Counted from the stretch's first letter, positions 23,899 to 36,362 are shown. The stretch is 64,000 nucleotides of DNA from Macrolepiota albuminosa (GCA_027475525.1 JAMWFC010000114.1:668304-732303), one strand, 5' to 3'. The notes: a model not told the origin generated them from the letters alone. Numbers and translations are program-made.

Positions 23899-24696
23899 TG
23901 TCAGGTGCTGCTGACTTGGAGGCCTTCTGAGAAAGCAACATCCTTATGAGGCAAACTTGATCTATGTATACTCAGGTGTTTGGGACTCCAGACCGTGCTC
24001 CATGGTTCAAGATGTGAAATAGGGTATATCCAGGGTCAGAGACTTGGTCTGGAGATTAAAGAAGTTGAGGGCGGGTTGAGATTAGAGTTGAGTCAAGAAC
24101 TGGAGATTCTAAGATAAGACCAAGGTTAATAAATTTAAAGTCACAAAGTGTGTACCAATCTCAGAGTATATGTGCCAGTCAAGCATGCCAGTTAATGTGT
24201 ACTAGTCAAATCAAAAGAGCATACAAACAGTAATTGTAATATCAAGACTAAGGTAATACAAGAGGATGGCTACTCTATAAGTACTATGAGAATAACTCCA
24301 GGTTCCTGAGAGGTTCTGGAGTGTTTGAGATTGTTTCTGGAAATTAATGGGTGGCAGTTGGTGGAAAGAAAACTGTATTCTAGAGATTGTGCATGTAGAA
24401 TGCACAATCAATTGGTGCAGAGGAGGCTATGGTATGTGATGCATGATAGCCAGGTGATTGGCATGATCCAATCATTAATTGTGGGGCAATGGCCATGATG
24501 GTGGATAATTCTGGGGTCCATAGTGCAGGGTTGCTAGGAGGACATGCATGATAATGGGTTTTGATAGGTGTAATGGCAGTGTTAGTGGTCATAATGGCAG
24601 GCATCTGCAGGAGTTGTGTTGTAGGGCCAGCAAGGTGGTTTCAGGCAGAATTTTGGGAATGTTCCAGGGTGGTCTCAAGATGGGGAGGTTGTGACA
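23899..24696 (-). repeat. Solo LTR of element-C family with target-site duplication
   Basis: Aligns along its length to the LTR of element C (40810-41703). It starts TGTCAGG and ends GTTGTGACA, where C ends GGTCGTGACA. The flanking pentamers are identical: AATGC at 23894-23898 and at 24697-24701. Nearly every CpG of the C copy is TpG or CpA here. It is therefore a genuine insertion that lost its internal part by LTR recombination and then decayed. Confidence 0.85.
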
Positions 24697-24701
24697 AATG
24701 C

Positions 24702-25361
24702 ATAGCATCTACTTAGTTGAAAACTGATATATGTTGAGCAAAATAAACAAGTTGTGATTGATATCTACAAGCTGTATAGCACAGTGTATAAGAGAAATAA
24801 ATTGAGCAAGCAATATATGGCAAATCTGGAGTAGATGCAAAATATACATTATTGTTGACTTCTCTCAAACTGTCTACTGCCTCTATTCTTTTGACAACTT
24901 TTTACACAGTCAAAGTGGGTAGTGGTGCCTCTGATCCATGCTAAAGACTTGTGCTAATGATGGAGTCAGCAGTTGCTTTGACTCTAGATGTGCTTATAGT
25001 GCTGCTAATTTATCCAGGCACTGATTGATGAAGAGCTTCTGACCTAGAGGCTAGTAATGATTTGTGTGGCAGTATGGCTCCTTGACAGCCTTGATGTTTG
25101 GACTCTGTGATTGATAAGCAGAACCTATTAAGAAAGCCAAAAAGTTGAATAGTTTTAATGTAGTGCTTCAATAAATGTTGTTAGGAGATGCTGAAGCCAG
25201 TTGGATGAACATTGAGTATCTGAAAAACAACTTGTTCTGTTTGAAAGTGTTTCAATGCATTGCAAATCTTTTTAAGTGTGGATTCAGTATGTTTTGACTT
25301 TTAAACAAGGTAGCAAAAATCAAGGAATGCTGCAATTGTCTTGAACATCTGCTGTTGAAAT
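24702..25361. other. AT-rich stretch with no recognisable gene
   Basis: Low-CpG degenerate sequence between two LTR-like repeats. No ORF or element assigned. Confidence 0.4.
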
Positions 25362-25914
25362 TGTCAGGGGACTTCTCATTTCTTCCTTTCTTTGCTTCTT
25401 ATTTTTTTACTCTTCTTTCATTCATTCTCTTATTTCTTCTGACATTATCTGATTTTACTATTTCTATTCTTTCAACACTATTTGTTAATACTATTCTCAG
25501 CCCTTGAAGTGCTCTAGTTCTTTAGCTACCATTCAGACAAGTGTGGGCCCCTCAGCACTGCTTCCAGACTGCTTACATAAGCCAGAATTTGCCAGAGTTT
25601 GCCCCTTATTTGTGCAATTGTTTGTGTAGGCAATTTTTGAGTTTTTAAGATTTTGTTGTACTGTTTTGCCAGAGTTTGCCCCTTATTTGTGCAATTGTTT
25701 GTGTAGGCAATTTTTGAGTTTTTAAGATTTTGTTGTACTGTATAGTTGTTTCCCATGCTTCAGAGGCCCCAGAAGCATCCAACCTGGTATAGAGAATCTC
25801 TAGACTTGTTCTCTTTGGATCTCCCTCTGCCAGGTGAGTAGTTATTATGATATTGTCAGTACATACTCTAATACACTTTGGATCTCCCTCTGCCAGCTGT
25901 GTGACTAAGCCACA
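25362..25914 (-). repeat. LTR-like repeat, second copy at 32386-32880
   Basis: On the minus strand it starts TGTGGCTTAGTCACACAGC and ends AGTCCCCTGACA, the TG...CA form of an LTR. It matches 32386-32880 in opposite orientation along its length. It contains a 77-bp duplication (25588-25664 / 25665-25741). No matching 5-bp target duplication was found, so the exact ends are provisional. Confidence 0.55.
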
Positions 25915-26207
25915 GCCTCTAGAGGTTGCTTTTACAGAAATACAGACTCAGTCAGTGTGGAAATGACTGATATTGACAGTCTATCTACCTGTTGAAATAC
26001 AGACTGTCATGTATTGTTAACATAACTCTATCTTATTATAACCTTATAGTAACATACCTCAGTTAGTATAGAAACAACTAAGGATTCAGTTCACACTCCT
26101 CAACATATCACATGCTTCTGACATGTCTAAAATTCTTCTCTAACATCTGCACTGAAACATGGTCTACAATGGCAGGAAGATAAACTTATAAAGGTTTTTT
26201 TAGCTTA

Positions 26208-26435
26208 TACTGACTCAAAAAACTGCCCTAATACTTGGTCTTTTTAGAAAGATTTACATAGTATGCAACAATTACCTGAGCAAAAAAAATTGTAAAAAAT
26301 CACATAACATATAACTGCATATTGGCCTCATAATAATGTATAGATCATGTGATTTGGACAAGAACTTGCTGATTAATAAATCAAACAAAATATTCAATCA
26401 TTAGGGTAGTTTTTTGACCCACTCTAATTTACTTT
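26208..26435. repeat. Left compound terminal repeat of the Tc1-like element
   Basis: The outer TGACTCAAAAAACTGCC motif recurs inverted at the inner end (near 26405-26430, GGTAGTTTTTTGACCCA). The right terminus, about 27600-27831, has the same two-motif structure. Confidence 0.6.
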
Positions 26436-26439
26436 AATT

Positions 26440-27545
26440 TTCATATTTAGTACTTGGTATAGCCTCCATTTGCCTTTATAACTGCTTTGATTCTTCTAGG
26501 CATGCTTTCTATGAGGCTTTGGCATACTTCTGGTAGTATTTCATTCCACTCCTTGACCATTCTCTCCTACAACTCATGCACTTCTTTAGAGAGTATTTCA
26601 TACTCCAAAAGTTTGTGCTTGATGTAAACTCAGAGGTGTTCAATGAGACTGAGATCAGGCAATTAGGCAGGCTAGGATATCACAATAATGTTGTTTGTTA
26701 TCAGAAAACCAGGTTGTTACCTATTAGGAGGTGTGTTTTAAATTATTGTCCTGCTGAAAATATTGTTTTTCCTCTTCTATTTCCAACTTCTCAAAGCTTT
26801 CTACTACTTTTTTATTTAAAATCTCACAATATTGTATAGCAGCTATCTTCTCCTAACCTTCTATAAGCTTCTCCATTCTATTCCAACCTATGCAGCCCTA
26901 TACCACTAGATTGTTTCCTCCTCCATACTTGACAGTTAGTATAGTGGTGTGGTCAGATAATGATTCTCCTGGAATTTTCTACACATACCTTTCTATTCAA
27001 TCTAATCCAATTAATTTTTGTCTCATCACTCTACAAAACCCTCTTCCAATCCTCCACTGTCCAGTTTTTATGATACTGAGCAATCTTGAGCTGGTTTGAC
27101 AATGAGCAGCCTTGAGCATGGAAACTTTTGTTTTTGTTGCTGAGCAAAAACCTGCCTCTTTTAATGTAATTTTGACTGTCTGAGGATTAACAGGATTGGA
27201 GATGACAGAAGTAATAAACTGTGTGGCTTGAACAGCATTATCCAGCATTTCAATAGTAATTTGATGAATAAATAATAAACTATTTGTCACATTCTGTAAG
27301 CTTAGAAAAATAACCTCCAGGATAATTTTCTTTGTTGCTCTCCAGTTTTTTGCTGATTTTTCTCACAGTGCCCTTTTCCAGGCCAGTTTTTGCTTGGATT
27401 TGATGCTGAAAATACCTTTTATCAAGAAGAGAAGCAACAGAAGAGCGATTGACAGCAGAAATAGGTCGTATGATAGTGGTAAAATGTTAAGAAGATGATT
27501 GACTAGAGTTGAACATGTCAAATTGATACAAATAAGGTCACATGA
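26440..27545 (-). pseudogene. Tc1-like transposase relic
   Basis: Minus-strand fragments in family order: QIQAKTGLEKGTVRKISKKL (helix-turn-helix part), HKNWTVEDWKRVLWSDETKI with the first catalytic Asp in SDET, KYFQQDNNLKHTS with the second Asp in the QDN...KHTS motif, and the C-terminal KEWNEILPEVCQSLIESMPR and RRIKAVIKANGGYTKY. Stops and frame changes separate the parts, so the enzyme is dead. Confidence 0.75.
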
Positions 27546-27833
27546 CATTGTTTATACTTTTCACAAGATGTCTCCATCTTCTACTGCTGAAAAGTGTTAA
27601 AAAATATAAAAATTGGAGTGAGTCAAAAAACTGCCCCAATGATTGAATATTTTGTTTGATTTATTAATCAGCAAGTTCTTGCTTAGATCATATGGTTAAT
27701 ATATCATTATAAAGCCAGGATACAGTTGTATGTCATGTGATCTTTTTTAATTTTTCTGCTTAAGTAATTGTTGCACATTATGTGAATCTTTCCAAAAAGG
27801 CCAAATATTGGAGCAGTTTTTTGAGCCAGTATA

Positions 27834-28573
27834 AGATCAATTGCAAGTAAAGTAAAGTGACTTTCATTAATACTTTTGAATCATCTCCTGTCCATTGCTT
27901 AAAGCCACATTCTTCAGGAAATTGTCAAAGGTCTGGAAATAAAGGAATAACAGCATTTCTGTGAGGTGGTGAGAAATTTGTCAACTTTTTGAAATAAGCA
28001 GGCATACTTTTGATAAATGTCAGCCATGATTGTAGCAGCCTTGTTTTTCCATGATCTATATCCAACTAGTCACCAATCCATGTTACAAGATAGTTTTTGA
28101 AAATTCCTTTAATGACTTGTAGAGAAAGTTGGATGTTATGAGTTAATATATGTCAGCACAGGGAAATGTTGATGTAAAAGGCTGAAAAATTCAAGTGAAC
28201 TTTGAGAAGCTAAAACTGATGTATGTTGCAATTTATGTACCTCAACCTCTGCAACAACACTATGATCTTTTCACAGTGTCTTGAAATCTAAGTACTGGAT
28301 TAGAAGTTCAATTTATTCTTGTATTTGTAGCAATGCCTCAGGATGATCAAGATTTTCTGGAGAGCTAGTGCAGCTAAAAGATGATCTCAGTCACTGTTGA
28401 TAAAAAAGTCTTGGAAAACTTACCAAGGACACCAGTCTGATACAATGCTTATAAGCAAGTACTGCTCAGGATAATCTGCTATGTATAGACCAATACTATA
28501 GATAATACAACAAAAATGGCCATTAAGGCATTTTTTTACTCAAGGTTTTGTTATAAAAGGTCTTAGTGGTTGT
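27834..28573. other. AT-rich stretch with no recognisable gene
   Basis: Degenerate sequence between two Tc1-like elements. No supported ORF. Confidence 0.4.
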
Positions 28574-29016
28574 ACAGTAGCTCAAAAAAGTGTTTTAATG
28601 TTTCATAGTTTTTGAAAGATGGCATTGGCATGTAAAATTAGAAGTACTTAAAATTTTGAATAGATTATGTAAGCTATTATAGCATTGTAGCTACAGATTG
28701 CATTCAAGATTATGTACTTTGAATCAAAACTGATGGAGTAATAGCCATTTTAAAATATTCACTCATTGGAACACTTTTTTGAGCATTTTTAATTTTAGTA
28801 TCTAGTACTTTGTATGCCTCCATTCATTTTGATAACTGCTTGAATCTTTTTAGGCATGCTTTCTATCAGTTCTTGGCATATTTCTGATGATATTTCATCC
28901 TACTCCTTTGCAACCCTCTTTTACAATTCATGTACACTATAAGGAGGTATTTCATATTGCCTAAGCTGCTTCTTGAGGTACTCCCAGAAGTGTTCAATAG
29001 TGTTGAAATCTGTAAT
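28574..29016 (-). mobile_element. Truncated second Tc1-like element
   Basis: 28574 onward has a compound terminal repeat (TACAGTAGCTCAAAAAAGTG outside, its inverted partner CACTTTTTTGAGCA near 28773). It is followed on the minus strand by a transposase C-terminus: EYLKKQLRQYEIPPYSVHEL and CQELIESMPKKIQAVIKMNG. The rest is missing; it ends abruptly near 29016. Confidence 0.65.
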
Positions 29017-29185
29017 GGAGTGTCACACATGTACTAGCGTCAACAACACTATCTGCCTTCAGTAGAGTATTATGTAAGATAACATCTTGTATTCACGCTA
29101 GTTCTAGTTAATCCAATACTGCAGTCTGATTCAGCATTGTGTGAAACACACAAGATAGTTCTAACTCATAACCAATGATTACATG

Positions 29186-29866
29186 TTTCTGATTCTATCG
29201 AGGAGCATAAGCAGCACCTACAAATCGTATTTGAATGACTATGTAAGGCCAGCCTCTACCTCAAATGAAAGAAGTGCGAGTTGTATGCACTTAATATAGA
29301 CTGTCTCAATCATGTCATTGACAAGAAGGGTATTCACCCAGACACAGACAAACTTGATCAAATTCAAGAGTGGCGTACTCCACACACGTATAATAATATC
29401 CAGTGATTTGTTAGATTAGTAAACTATATTGGTAAATTTTTGCCAGATATCATGGCATACACTGGGCCACTGATGGCCATGACTCAGAATGGGTCCCCTT
29501 TTCACTGGAGACCACTGCATCAGCGGTGCTTCGAGATGATTAAGCACATTTGCGCAAAGATGCCAGTAATCCAGCCAATTGATCTATGCATTGATAAGCC
29601 CATTTGGCTTATATGTGACACATTGAAGACCGGGGTGGAGGCCATGTTTGGCCAAGGTAAAACGTGGCAAACTTGCCAACCAGTGGGATTTATGTCCTAT
29701 AAGTTCACTGCTGCATAGCAGAACTATGCTGTACACAAGTTAGAAACACTTGCTATCCTAGAAGCCCTCCTAAAGTGGGAGAATAAGCTGATGGGGTATA
29801 AGATTTATATCATCATGGATCATAAAGCACTCAAGTTTTTGAAGACCCAAGTGCATCTATCACCGC
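29186..29866 (+). pseudogene. Old pol fragment of the element-B family (RT end and RNase H)
   Basis: Matches 57575-58240 of element B, with C-to-T and G-to-A changes dominating. It encodes IRREWRTP-like sequence, the stretch AYTGPLMAMTQNGSPFHWRP, WLICDTLKTGVEAMFGQGKT and later a TDHKAL-like segment (here MDHKAL). It breaks off at 29866 exactly where the terminus of element D begins, so D inserted into it. Confidence 0.75.
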
Positions 29867-30128
29867 TGATAGGACCCCATACAGGATCAGCGCATCAACG
29901 GCAGGCAACAGCAACGCAGCACCGACTTGGGATACCTTAGCGCGCGCTAATTATCCAATTTTGGCAATATTTGATGGCCGCGCATGGCAAGAAGCAGATC
30001 TGATCAATGATAGCGCCGACGGCAGCAAGAATGACAAATGACAGATGGCACCAGTCACTGATGACAGCGCTTAGGGAGAAGCCTGATGATCTATCAAAAA
30101 CTGACGGACAGCTTGGCGTTTGACCTTG
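29867..30128 (+). repeat. Left LTR region of element D
   Basis: Begins TGATAGGACCCC. Its right end is hidden by the assembly gap. A decayed relative lies at 23298-23898. Confidence 0.5.
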
Positions 30129-30228
30129 NNNNNNNNNNNNNNNNNNNNNNNNNNNNNNNNNNNNNNNNNNNNNNNNNNNNNNNNNNNNNNNNNNNNNNNN
30201 NNNNNNNNNNNNNNNNNNNNNNNNNNNN
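30129..30228. other. Assembly gap of 100 N
   Basis: Exactly 100 N, the usual placeholder for a scaffold gap of unknown size. It falls between the LTR and gag of element D, so the primer-binding site is not visible. Confidence 0.95.
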
Positions 30229-30249
30229 CTCTCCCAGTATTTCAAGGAG

Positions 30250-31770
30250 TTGGAGTATTTATTCAGAGATTGTAACATTACTGACCATACGCAGATGAAG
30301 GAGTATGCGGCAAGATACGTATCATATGACACGGCAGAGATGTGGACAGGTTTGACCGAGTTTGCCGCCTTTGTCCCTGCTGCCCCACCCGTTCCAGCCC
30401 AAGGCGCTTTGTATGAGGACTGGAAGACGGCAGTGATTCAGTTGTACCCTGGCGCAGAAGAGGCTACCCGATACACGGTAAACGAGCTCCAAAAACTAGT
30501 ACAGGAATCATTCGACAGTGGCACATCGTCTCTTGGCGCATTCTCCACGTATTACCACGAGTTCCAGAAAATTGCTAGGTGGCTTCTACAGAACGGCAAG
30601 CTCTATATTAACGAGGAATGTCGCCTATTCTAACAAGGCATCCCAACTTCGCTTTGGACTCGCATAGCTCGTCGCCTAGAGATAGCTCATCAGGCTCATC
30701 ACCCAGACGAGCCCTATAACGTTGCCGACGTCTTTGAAGCCGGTAAATGGGTTCTCAAGGGAACGGACACTGGCGTTGGACTGCAACGTGCTAGGACGAG
30801 CCCACCACCTGAGCGAACTAACGGTATCATTCCCATCCCGCCTCCTGTTGCCGACTTCGTTAAGAAAGAGGAGCTCAATGCTGCTATTACCGCCGCTGTC
30901 GCTTCCGCGATGACACGTATCGAAACTATGATTACCACCAACCTGACTGCTAACCGACCCGCTAACGTACCCGCACCTGGCCCTTGCCACTTCTGTGGGG
31001 AAATTGGCCACACTATGACTAGAGGATGCTGCGTTACCCTAGAAAACTACATTCGGCAAGGAAGAATTTGACGGGCTATCGATGGCAAGATAGTTCTCAC
31101 CACTGGCACCATCATTCCCAACTACCCAGACAAGAAGTCCTTCCAGGAGCAAGTTGATGAGTGGCATAGGCGCAACCCAGGACAGATCGTTACTGGGACG
31201 CTTTCTGGCAACGCCAACCCCGACCCTGAACAGGCGACCCAACAGCAAATGGTTCACGAGGTCTTACACTTCGACAGCGTTGGCGACCATCCTACTTTTT
31301 CGCGGGAAGAACGTATCGCCAAGCTGCAACAGGAGCTGGATTCGCTAAAGAACCAGGTTTTTGATGGGGTTGAAGTTAAGCAGCCCAAACAACCTCTCAA
31401 AGGATATAAGCCAATCCCTCCCGCTAGCAAGTTACCGACACCTGCTCCTGCCGCACCGCCTGCCACTACCCCTGCTACTGCTCCAGAACCATCGTCATCC
31501 GCTACCGCTCCCGAACCGCCTTTGCCGCCTCTCCATCCCTACTCAGGAATTCCTGACCGTTATCACGCACCAGCACAACGAAACTTTGCTGCTCCCGAGA
31601 AACGTCCTGAGGGTGGCTACCGACCTACCGCGCCAATATTCGACATAGAAAAATCAAATCACGTCTTTAACCGCATTATGAAAATGGCCGTTACCTTATC
31701 AGTTGAAGAGCTTTGTAGCATTGCCCCAGACGTCCGCAACCAAGTCAAGACGGCAGTCACTCCCCGATGA
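30250..31770 (+). pseudogene. Gag of element D
   Basis: One frame with two internal stops (after INEECRLF and after YIRQGRI) and a third TGA joining it to protease. EDWKTAVIQLYPGAEEATRY is capsid-like. The knuckle CHFCGEIGHTMTRGC matches C-x2-C-x4-H-x5-C. The C-terminal part is Pro/Ala-rich (APAAPPATTPATAPEP). Gag would form the particle shell and bind RNA. Confidence 0.65.
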
Positions 31771-31773
31771 CCC

Positions 31774-32385
31774 TTGGCGACAACCGTTGCCGGGGTCGAG
31801 GATCTCGACAACGCGCTCCCTGGTTTTTCCGTTACCGTCGACTCTTTAGACACTGAAGACTCTCCTGCTGACACCATCGCTAACGCCACCTCTGTGGACC
31901 CAGTGGAGACCTACCTTAGGTCAGTAGACCATGGAGAAGACCCCGCAATCCTTACCGTCGCTCAAGAATTGCACGCTATCTGCTCAGTCGCGCTAACTGT
32001 CGATAATAAGCACGAGGTAGAGGCAATTGTGGACAGCGGGTCTCAAATCATTTCTATGGCAGCTGAAGTCGCTAACAATTTGGGCCTTATTTATGACCCT
32101 ACTGTTATACTAAACATGCAGAGTGCTAACGGCACAGAAGACCGATCCCTAGGACTCGCCAAGAATGTGCCGTGCACCCTTGGCAACATTACGTTTTATT
32201 TTCAGATACACATCTTACGTTCACCAGCATACGACCTGCTACTGGGCAGACCCTTTGACGTCTTGGCGCGATCAGTCGTCAAGACAGTTACCGACGAGGA
32301 AACGACCCTTACAATTAGCGACCCCAATTCCGGAATCCAACAAACAGTGCCAACGTTCCCTAGGGGACAACGAAAAGGCGCAGGC
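31774..32385 (+). CDS. Protease domain of element D
   Basis: Same frame as gag after the TGA at 31768-31770. Retropepsin active-site segment HEVEAIVDSGSQIISMAAEV near 32030, then SPAYDLLLGRPFDVLARSVV as the second conserved block (LLGRPF). The frame continues until the LTR-like repeat inserted at 32386. Confidence 0.7.
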
Positions 32386-32880
32386 TGTGGCTCAGTCACA
32401 CAGCTGGCAGAGGGAGATCCAAAGTGTATTAGAATATATACTGACAATATCAAGGTAGCTACTCACCTGGCAGAGGGAGATCCAAAGAGAACAAGTCTGG
32501 GGATTCCCTATGCCAGGTTGGACGCTTCTGGGGCCTCTGAAGTGTGGGAAACAACTGTACAGTACAACAAAACCTTAAAAACTCGAAAATTGACTAACCA
32601 AACAAGTGTGCAAACAAGGGAGGAAAACTCCGGACTTTAGAAGTCAGAAAGGCAAACTCTGGCTTATCTAAGCAGCCTGGAGCGGTGCTGAAGGGCCCAC
32701 ACTTGTCTGAGTGATAGCTAAAGAACCAGAGCACCTCAAAGGTTGAGAATAGTACCAACAGATAGTGTTGAAGAAGTAGTAACAGCAAATGAGAGAATGG
32801 TAGAAGAAATAAGGAAGTGAATGAAAGGAGAGTGAAGAAATAAGGAGTGAAAGAAGAAAGGAATGAGGGGTCCCCTGACA
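32386..32880 (+). repeat. LTR-like repeat inserted in element D
   Basis: 495 bases, TGTGGCTCAGTC...CCCCTGACA, homologous to 25362-25914 in opposite orientation. It separates the protease from the linker before RT. No exact target duplication is visible (flanks CAGGC and CCCGC). Confidence 0.55.
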
Positions 32881-33056
32881 CCCGCGCTAAGCCCCCAGAG
32901 TTTACCGACCAACAAGCCAACGAGCCTCCCCACCGGTGTTTTCACAGACCATCGAGGAGGTGATTGGCAACGATCATGGAGATGTGGCGCTAACGCTGGA
33001 ATATGACCATTCAACTGGTCTTGTAACTGTTATGTCTACTGCTTTTCTTGACTAAG

Positions 33057-36000
33057 ATGTTTTAACTACTTTACCCACTACCGACACAGAGCCTACCCAG
33101 AAAAATCAAAACATTACCGACTCCTCTCTTGCCTACTTGTACCTTACCGCTTCTGAATCATTTCAAAATATTGCGTCTACCGATACGTATCTCACTACCC
33201 TTCCCGGAGCATCGTCTCCTGCCGTCCTTGGACTTGCCGCTCCTCAGGCTACGATTCCCCTTTCCACCTCTGTATATAACCAAGCTAACGCTCCCAAAAG
33301 GAAAGGGGTACAAGTTAAAAAGAAATATAAGCCAGTTGCGCTTAAAACAAAACCCGTCGCTACGCACTCTCCTGAGACGTTTAGAATCGAGCGCCAGATC
33401 ATTGGCGACCCTCTTACCGACATGCCAGCTTTATCACTGAATCCGCCACCCTTTCAGCCCACAGGACGTTTTACCGTGGAACGCCAGCAGCAGTTTGCCA
33501 AGGAGCACGACACAGGATTTTTGACCAAAGATGAGTTGAACGTCCTTACCGATCTTGTCACTAAGCAAGACAAAGCCTTTGCTTGGGAGGACTCAGAACA
33601 CGGCAGCCTCCGCACAGACTTCTTCCTGCCTGTCGTAGTCCCGACCATCCCTCACGTGCTGTGGACTGAGCACAACCAACCGTTACCGCCTGGAATCGAA
33701 GCCAAGGTCTGCCAAATCATTAGGACCAAGATCAAGGCTGGCGTCTACGAACCCTCCAATAGCTCTTACTGTTCCCAATGGTTTTGTGTCCTCAAAAAGA
33801 ACGGCAATCTACGCATAGTTCACAGTCTTGAGCCGCTGAATAGAGTTACCATACAACACTCTGGCGTACCGCCTTTTCCTGACCACATTGCCGAGTCCTT
33901 TTCCGGGCGCATTTGTGGCGCCACCCTTGATCTCTATGTTGGCTACGACGAACACCTGATACACCCCTCTTCCCGGAACCTCACCACCTTTCAAACTCCG
34001 TTTGGCGCCTTGCGCTTAGTTACCTTGCCGATGGGCTGGACAAACTCAGTCCCTATATTTCATGACGACATCACTTTCATCCTCCAACCCAAGATACCGC
34101 ATAATGTCCTTAGCTTCATTGATGACGTTGGCGTCAAAGGCCCCAAAGATTGGCGACTCATAAATGGCTTACCGGCAACCCATCCCGACAACTCCAACAT
34201 TTGCTTAGCGCTATGGGACTTTTTCCAGTTGCTCAACCGGGTTCTCCAACGTATGAAATATAGCAGGGGAACGTTTAGCAGTCACAAACTCCTCCTTTGC
34301 GTGCCAAGGTTCAAAATACTCGGTCACATCTGCACTCCCGATGGTCACGTTCCTGACGAATCTTGCTTAGCACTCCTGGAGCGATGGGGTTCTTGCCGCG
34401 ACTTATCTGAAGTTCGCGCCTTTCTTGGCACGGTTGGAGTTCTCAGGATATTTGTCAAAAACTTTGCCCATCGCGCACATGCTCTTAACCGACTCACCCG
34501 CACCAACGAGCCCTTCGAATTTGGGCCAGACCAGGTCACTGCACAGCGAGACTTAGTAAAAGCCCTACAAGACGCCAAGCCCCTAGTTCCAATCGACTAT
34601 AGCTCTGCCGACCTGGTCATCTTGGCGGTGGATACCTCGTACATTGCCGTTGGCTACTTTTTATGCCAATGCCTTAGCGACAATCGGAAACAGCGACGCT
34701 ACAACCGCTTTGGGTCTATCACGCTAAACGACCGAGAATCTCGCTACAGTCAGCCTAAGCTAGAGCTCTATGGACTCTTCAAAGCCTTCCGGTCGCTAAA
34801 GATGTATTTGATTGGCGTGCGGAACCTGATTGTTGAAGTCGACGCTAGGTACATCAAAGGCATGCTGCAGAATCCCGATATCCAGCCATCCGCTAGCATG
34901 AACCGGTGGGTAGTCGCCATCCTCATGTTTCACTTTGAGTTGGTACACGTCAAGAGCTCTTTCCACGGACCGGATGGACTCTCTAGGCGACCGCGGCAGC
35001 CTGGCGACCCGGCAATGGACCCACAGGCTGATAGCGATTTCGAGGACTGGATCGACCGACTACATGGTTTCGTGCACCTCATACAACAACCAATCCCCCT
35101 ACTACGACGGCAACAGCCTACCAGCATATTTTTACATCCCATTATCCCTTACCGCCCCGAGATCTTTAGCGCACCCCACACATTCTACACGGCAAGCATT
35201 TTTGGTCAAAACTTGCCACCAGTAAAAGTCGTACAGGAACCCCATCCGCTAAGAGAAGACAGCAAAAACCTGACCTACGATGCCGTTCCCCGATCTGCCA
35301 AAGCAATGGCGGAAGACAGTCGCTTGCTAGTAGTTGAACAATGGATACGAGACCTTAAGCAACCCGCAGGCCTTACCGACGAACAATACGCGACCTTTAT
35401 CCGCTATGCTACCCGTTTCTTCTTTACCGACAACCGACTTTGGCGATGAAATCGAGATGGCACTCACAAGCTGATCATCAAGCCAGAAAGTCGCTTACAA
35501 GTCTTGCGCGCCATGCATGACGAGCTAGGACATAGAGGTCTGTACGCTACCCGAGCTTCTCTGCTAGAACGATTCTGGTGGCCACACGCTAGTGCCGACA
35601 TCGCCTGGTACATCAGGACTTGCCACCTCTGCCAAATTCAACAAACACGCCAAGTGCTCATCCTGCCAACCGTTGCAATGCCAGCTCCCCTCTTCAGCAA
35701 AATTTACGTCGATACCATGCACATGCCCAAATCCGGTTGCTACAAGTACATCATTCAAGGTCGTTGTTTGCTAATCCACTGGCCTGAATTTCAAATGCTC
35801 CAAAGAGAAAATACCGAGGCAGTCGCCAAGTGGCTATTTGAGGACGTCATTTGCCATTGGGGAGCGCTAAGAGAAATCGTCACGGATAACGGTGCGCCCA
35901 TCATCAAAGCGCTAACTTACCTCGCCAAGAAATACAACATTCACCACATTCGAGTATCTGGCTACAACAAACGCGCCAATGGCCTGGTAGAGAGACCACA

Positions 36001-36362
36001 CTTTGACGTTCGGCAAGCGCTCTTTAAGGCAGTCGATGGCGACGAGTCTCGTTGGAGTGAAGCGACTTACTCAGTATTTTGGTCGGAAAGAGTTACCATT
36101 CGTAAGCGCATGGGTTGCTCTCCCTATTACACGGCTACTGGCACCCATCCTTTACTCCCTGCCGACATCATAGAAGCGACCTACCTTCAGCCAGCACCCA
36201 ACAGCATCTTAGCGACTACCGATCTTATTGCCAGACGAGCTATTGATCTCCAGCGAAGGAAAGAAGATTTAGAGCGACTCCACGAGGTAGTCTTTAGCGC
36301 CTTATTGCCAGACGAGCTATTGATCTCCAGCGAAGGAAAGAAGATTTAGAGCGACTCCACGA
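33057..36362 (+). CDS. RT, RNase H and integrase of element D
   Basis: RT blocks: AGVYEPSNSSYCSQWFCVLK, LRIVHSLEPLNRVT, GATLDLYVGYDEHLI, FQTPFGALRLVTLPMGWTNS and NVLSFIDDVGVKG, so the catalytic motif is FIDD rather than YxDD. RNase H: VILAVDTSYIAVGYFL, KLELYGLFKAFRSLKMYL, VEVDARYI. One TGA at 35447-35449 (LWR stop NRDG, readable as CGA before C-to-T change) precedes the integrase in the same frame. Integrase has H and C pairs in MHDELGHRGLYATRA and CHLCQIQQTR, then the DDE residues in YVDTMHMP, VTDNGAP and GLVERPHFDVRQ. A 77-bp duplication at 36231-36384 shifts the frame near the end. Confidence 0.8.

Larger units (their letters stand above)
26208..27831 (-). mobile_element. Tc1-like (IS630-Tc1-mariner) DNA transposon, inactive
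   Basis: Bounded by TA dinucleotides at 26206-26207 and 27832-27833. Termini TACTGACTCAAAAAACTGCC and its complement form inverted repeats of about 220 bases. A broken transposase on the minus strand fills the middle. Confidence 0.75.

Noticed and set aside
29021..29185. 165-base TGT...ACA segment as a short solo LTR
   Set aside because: No target duplication (TGGAG versus TGTTT) and no second copy in the window.
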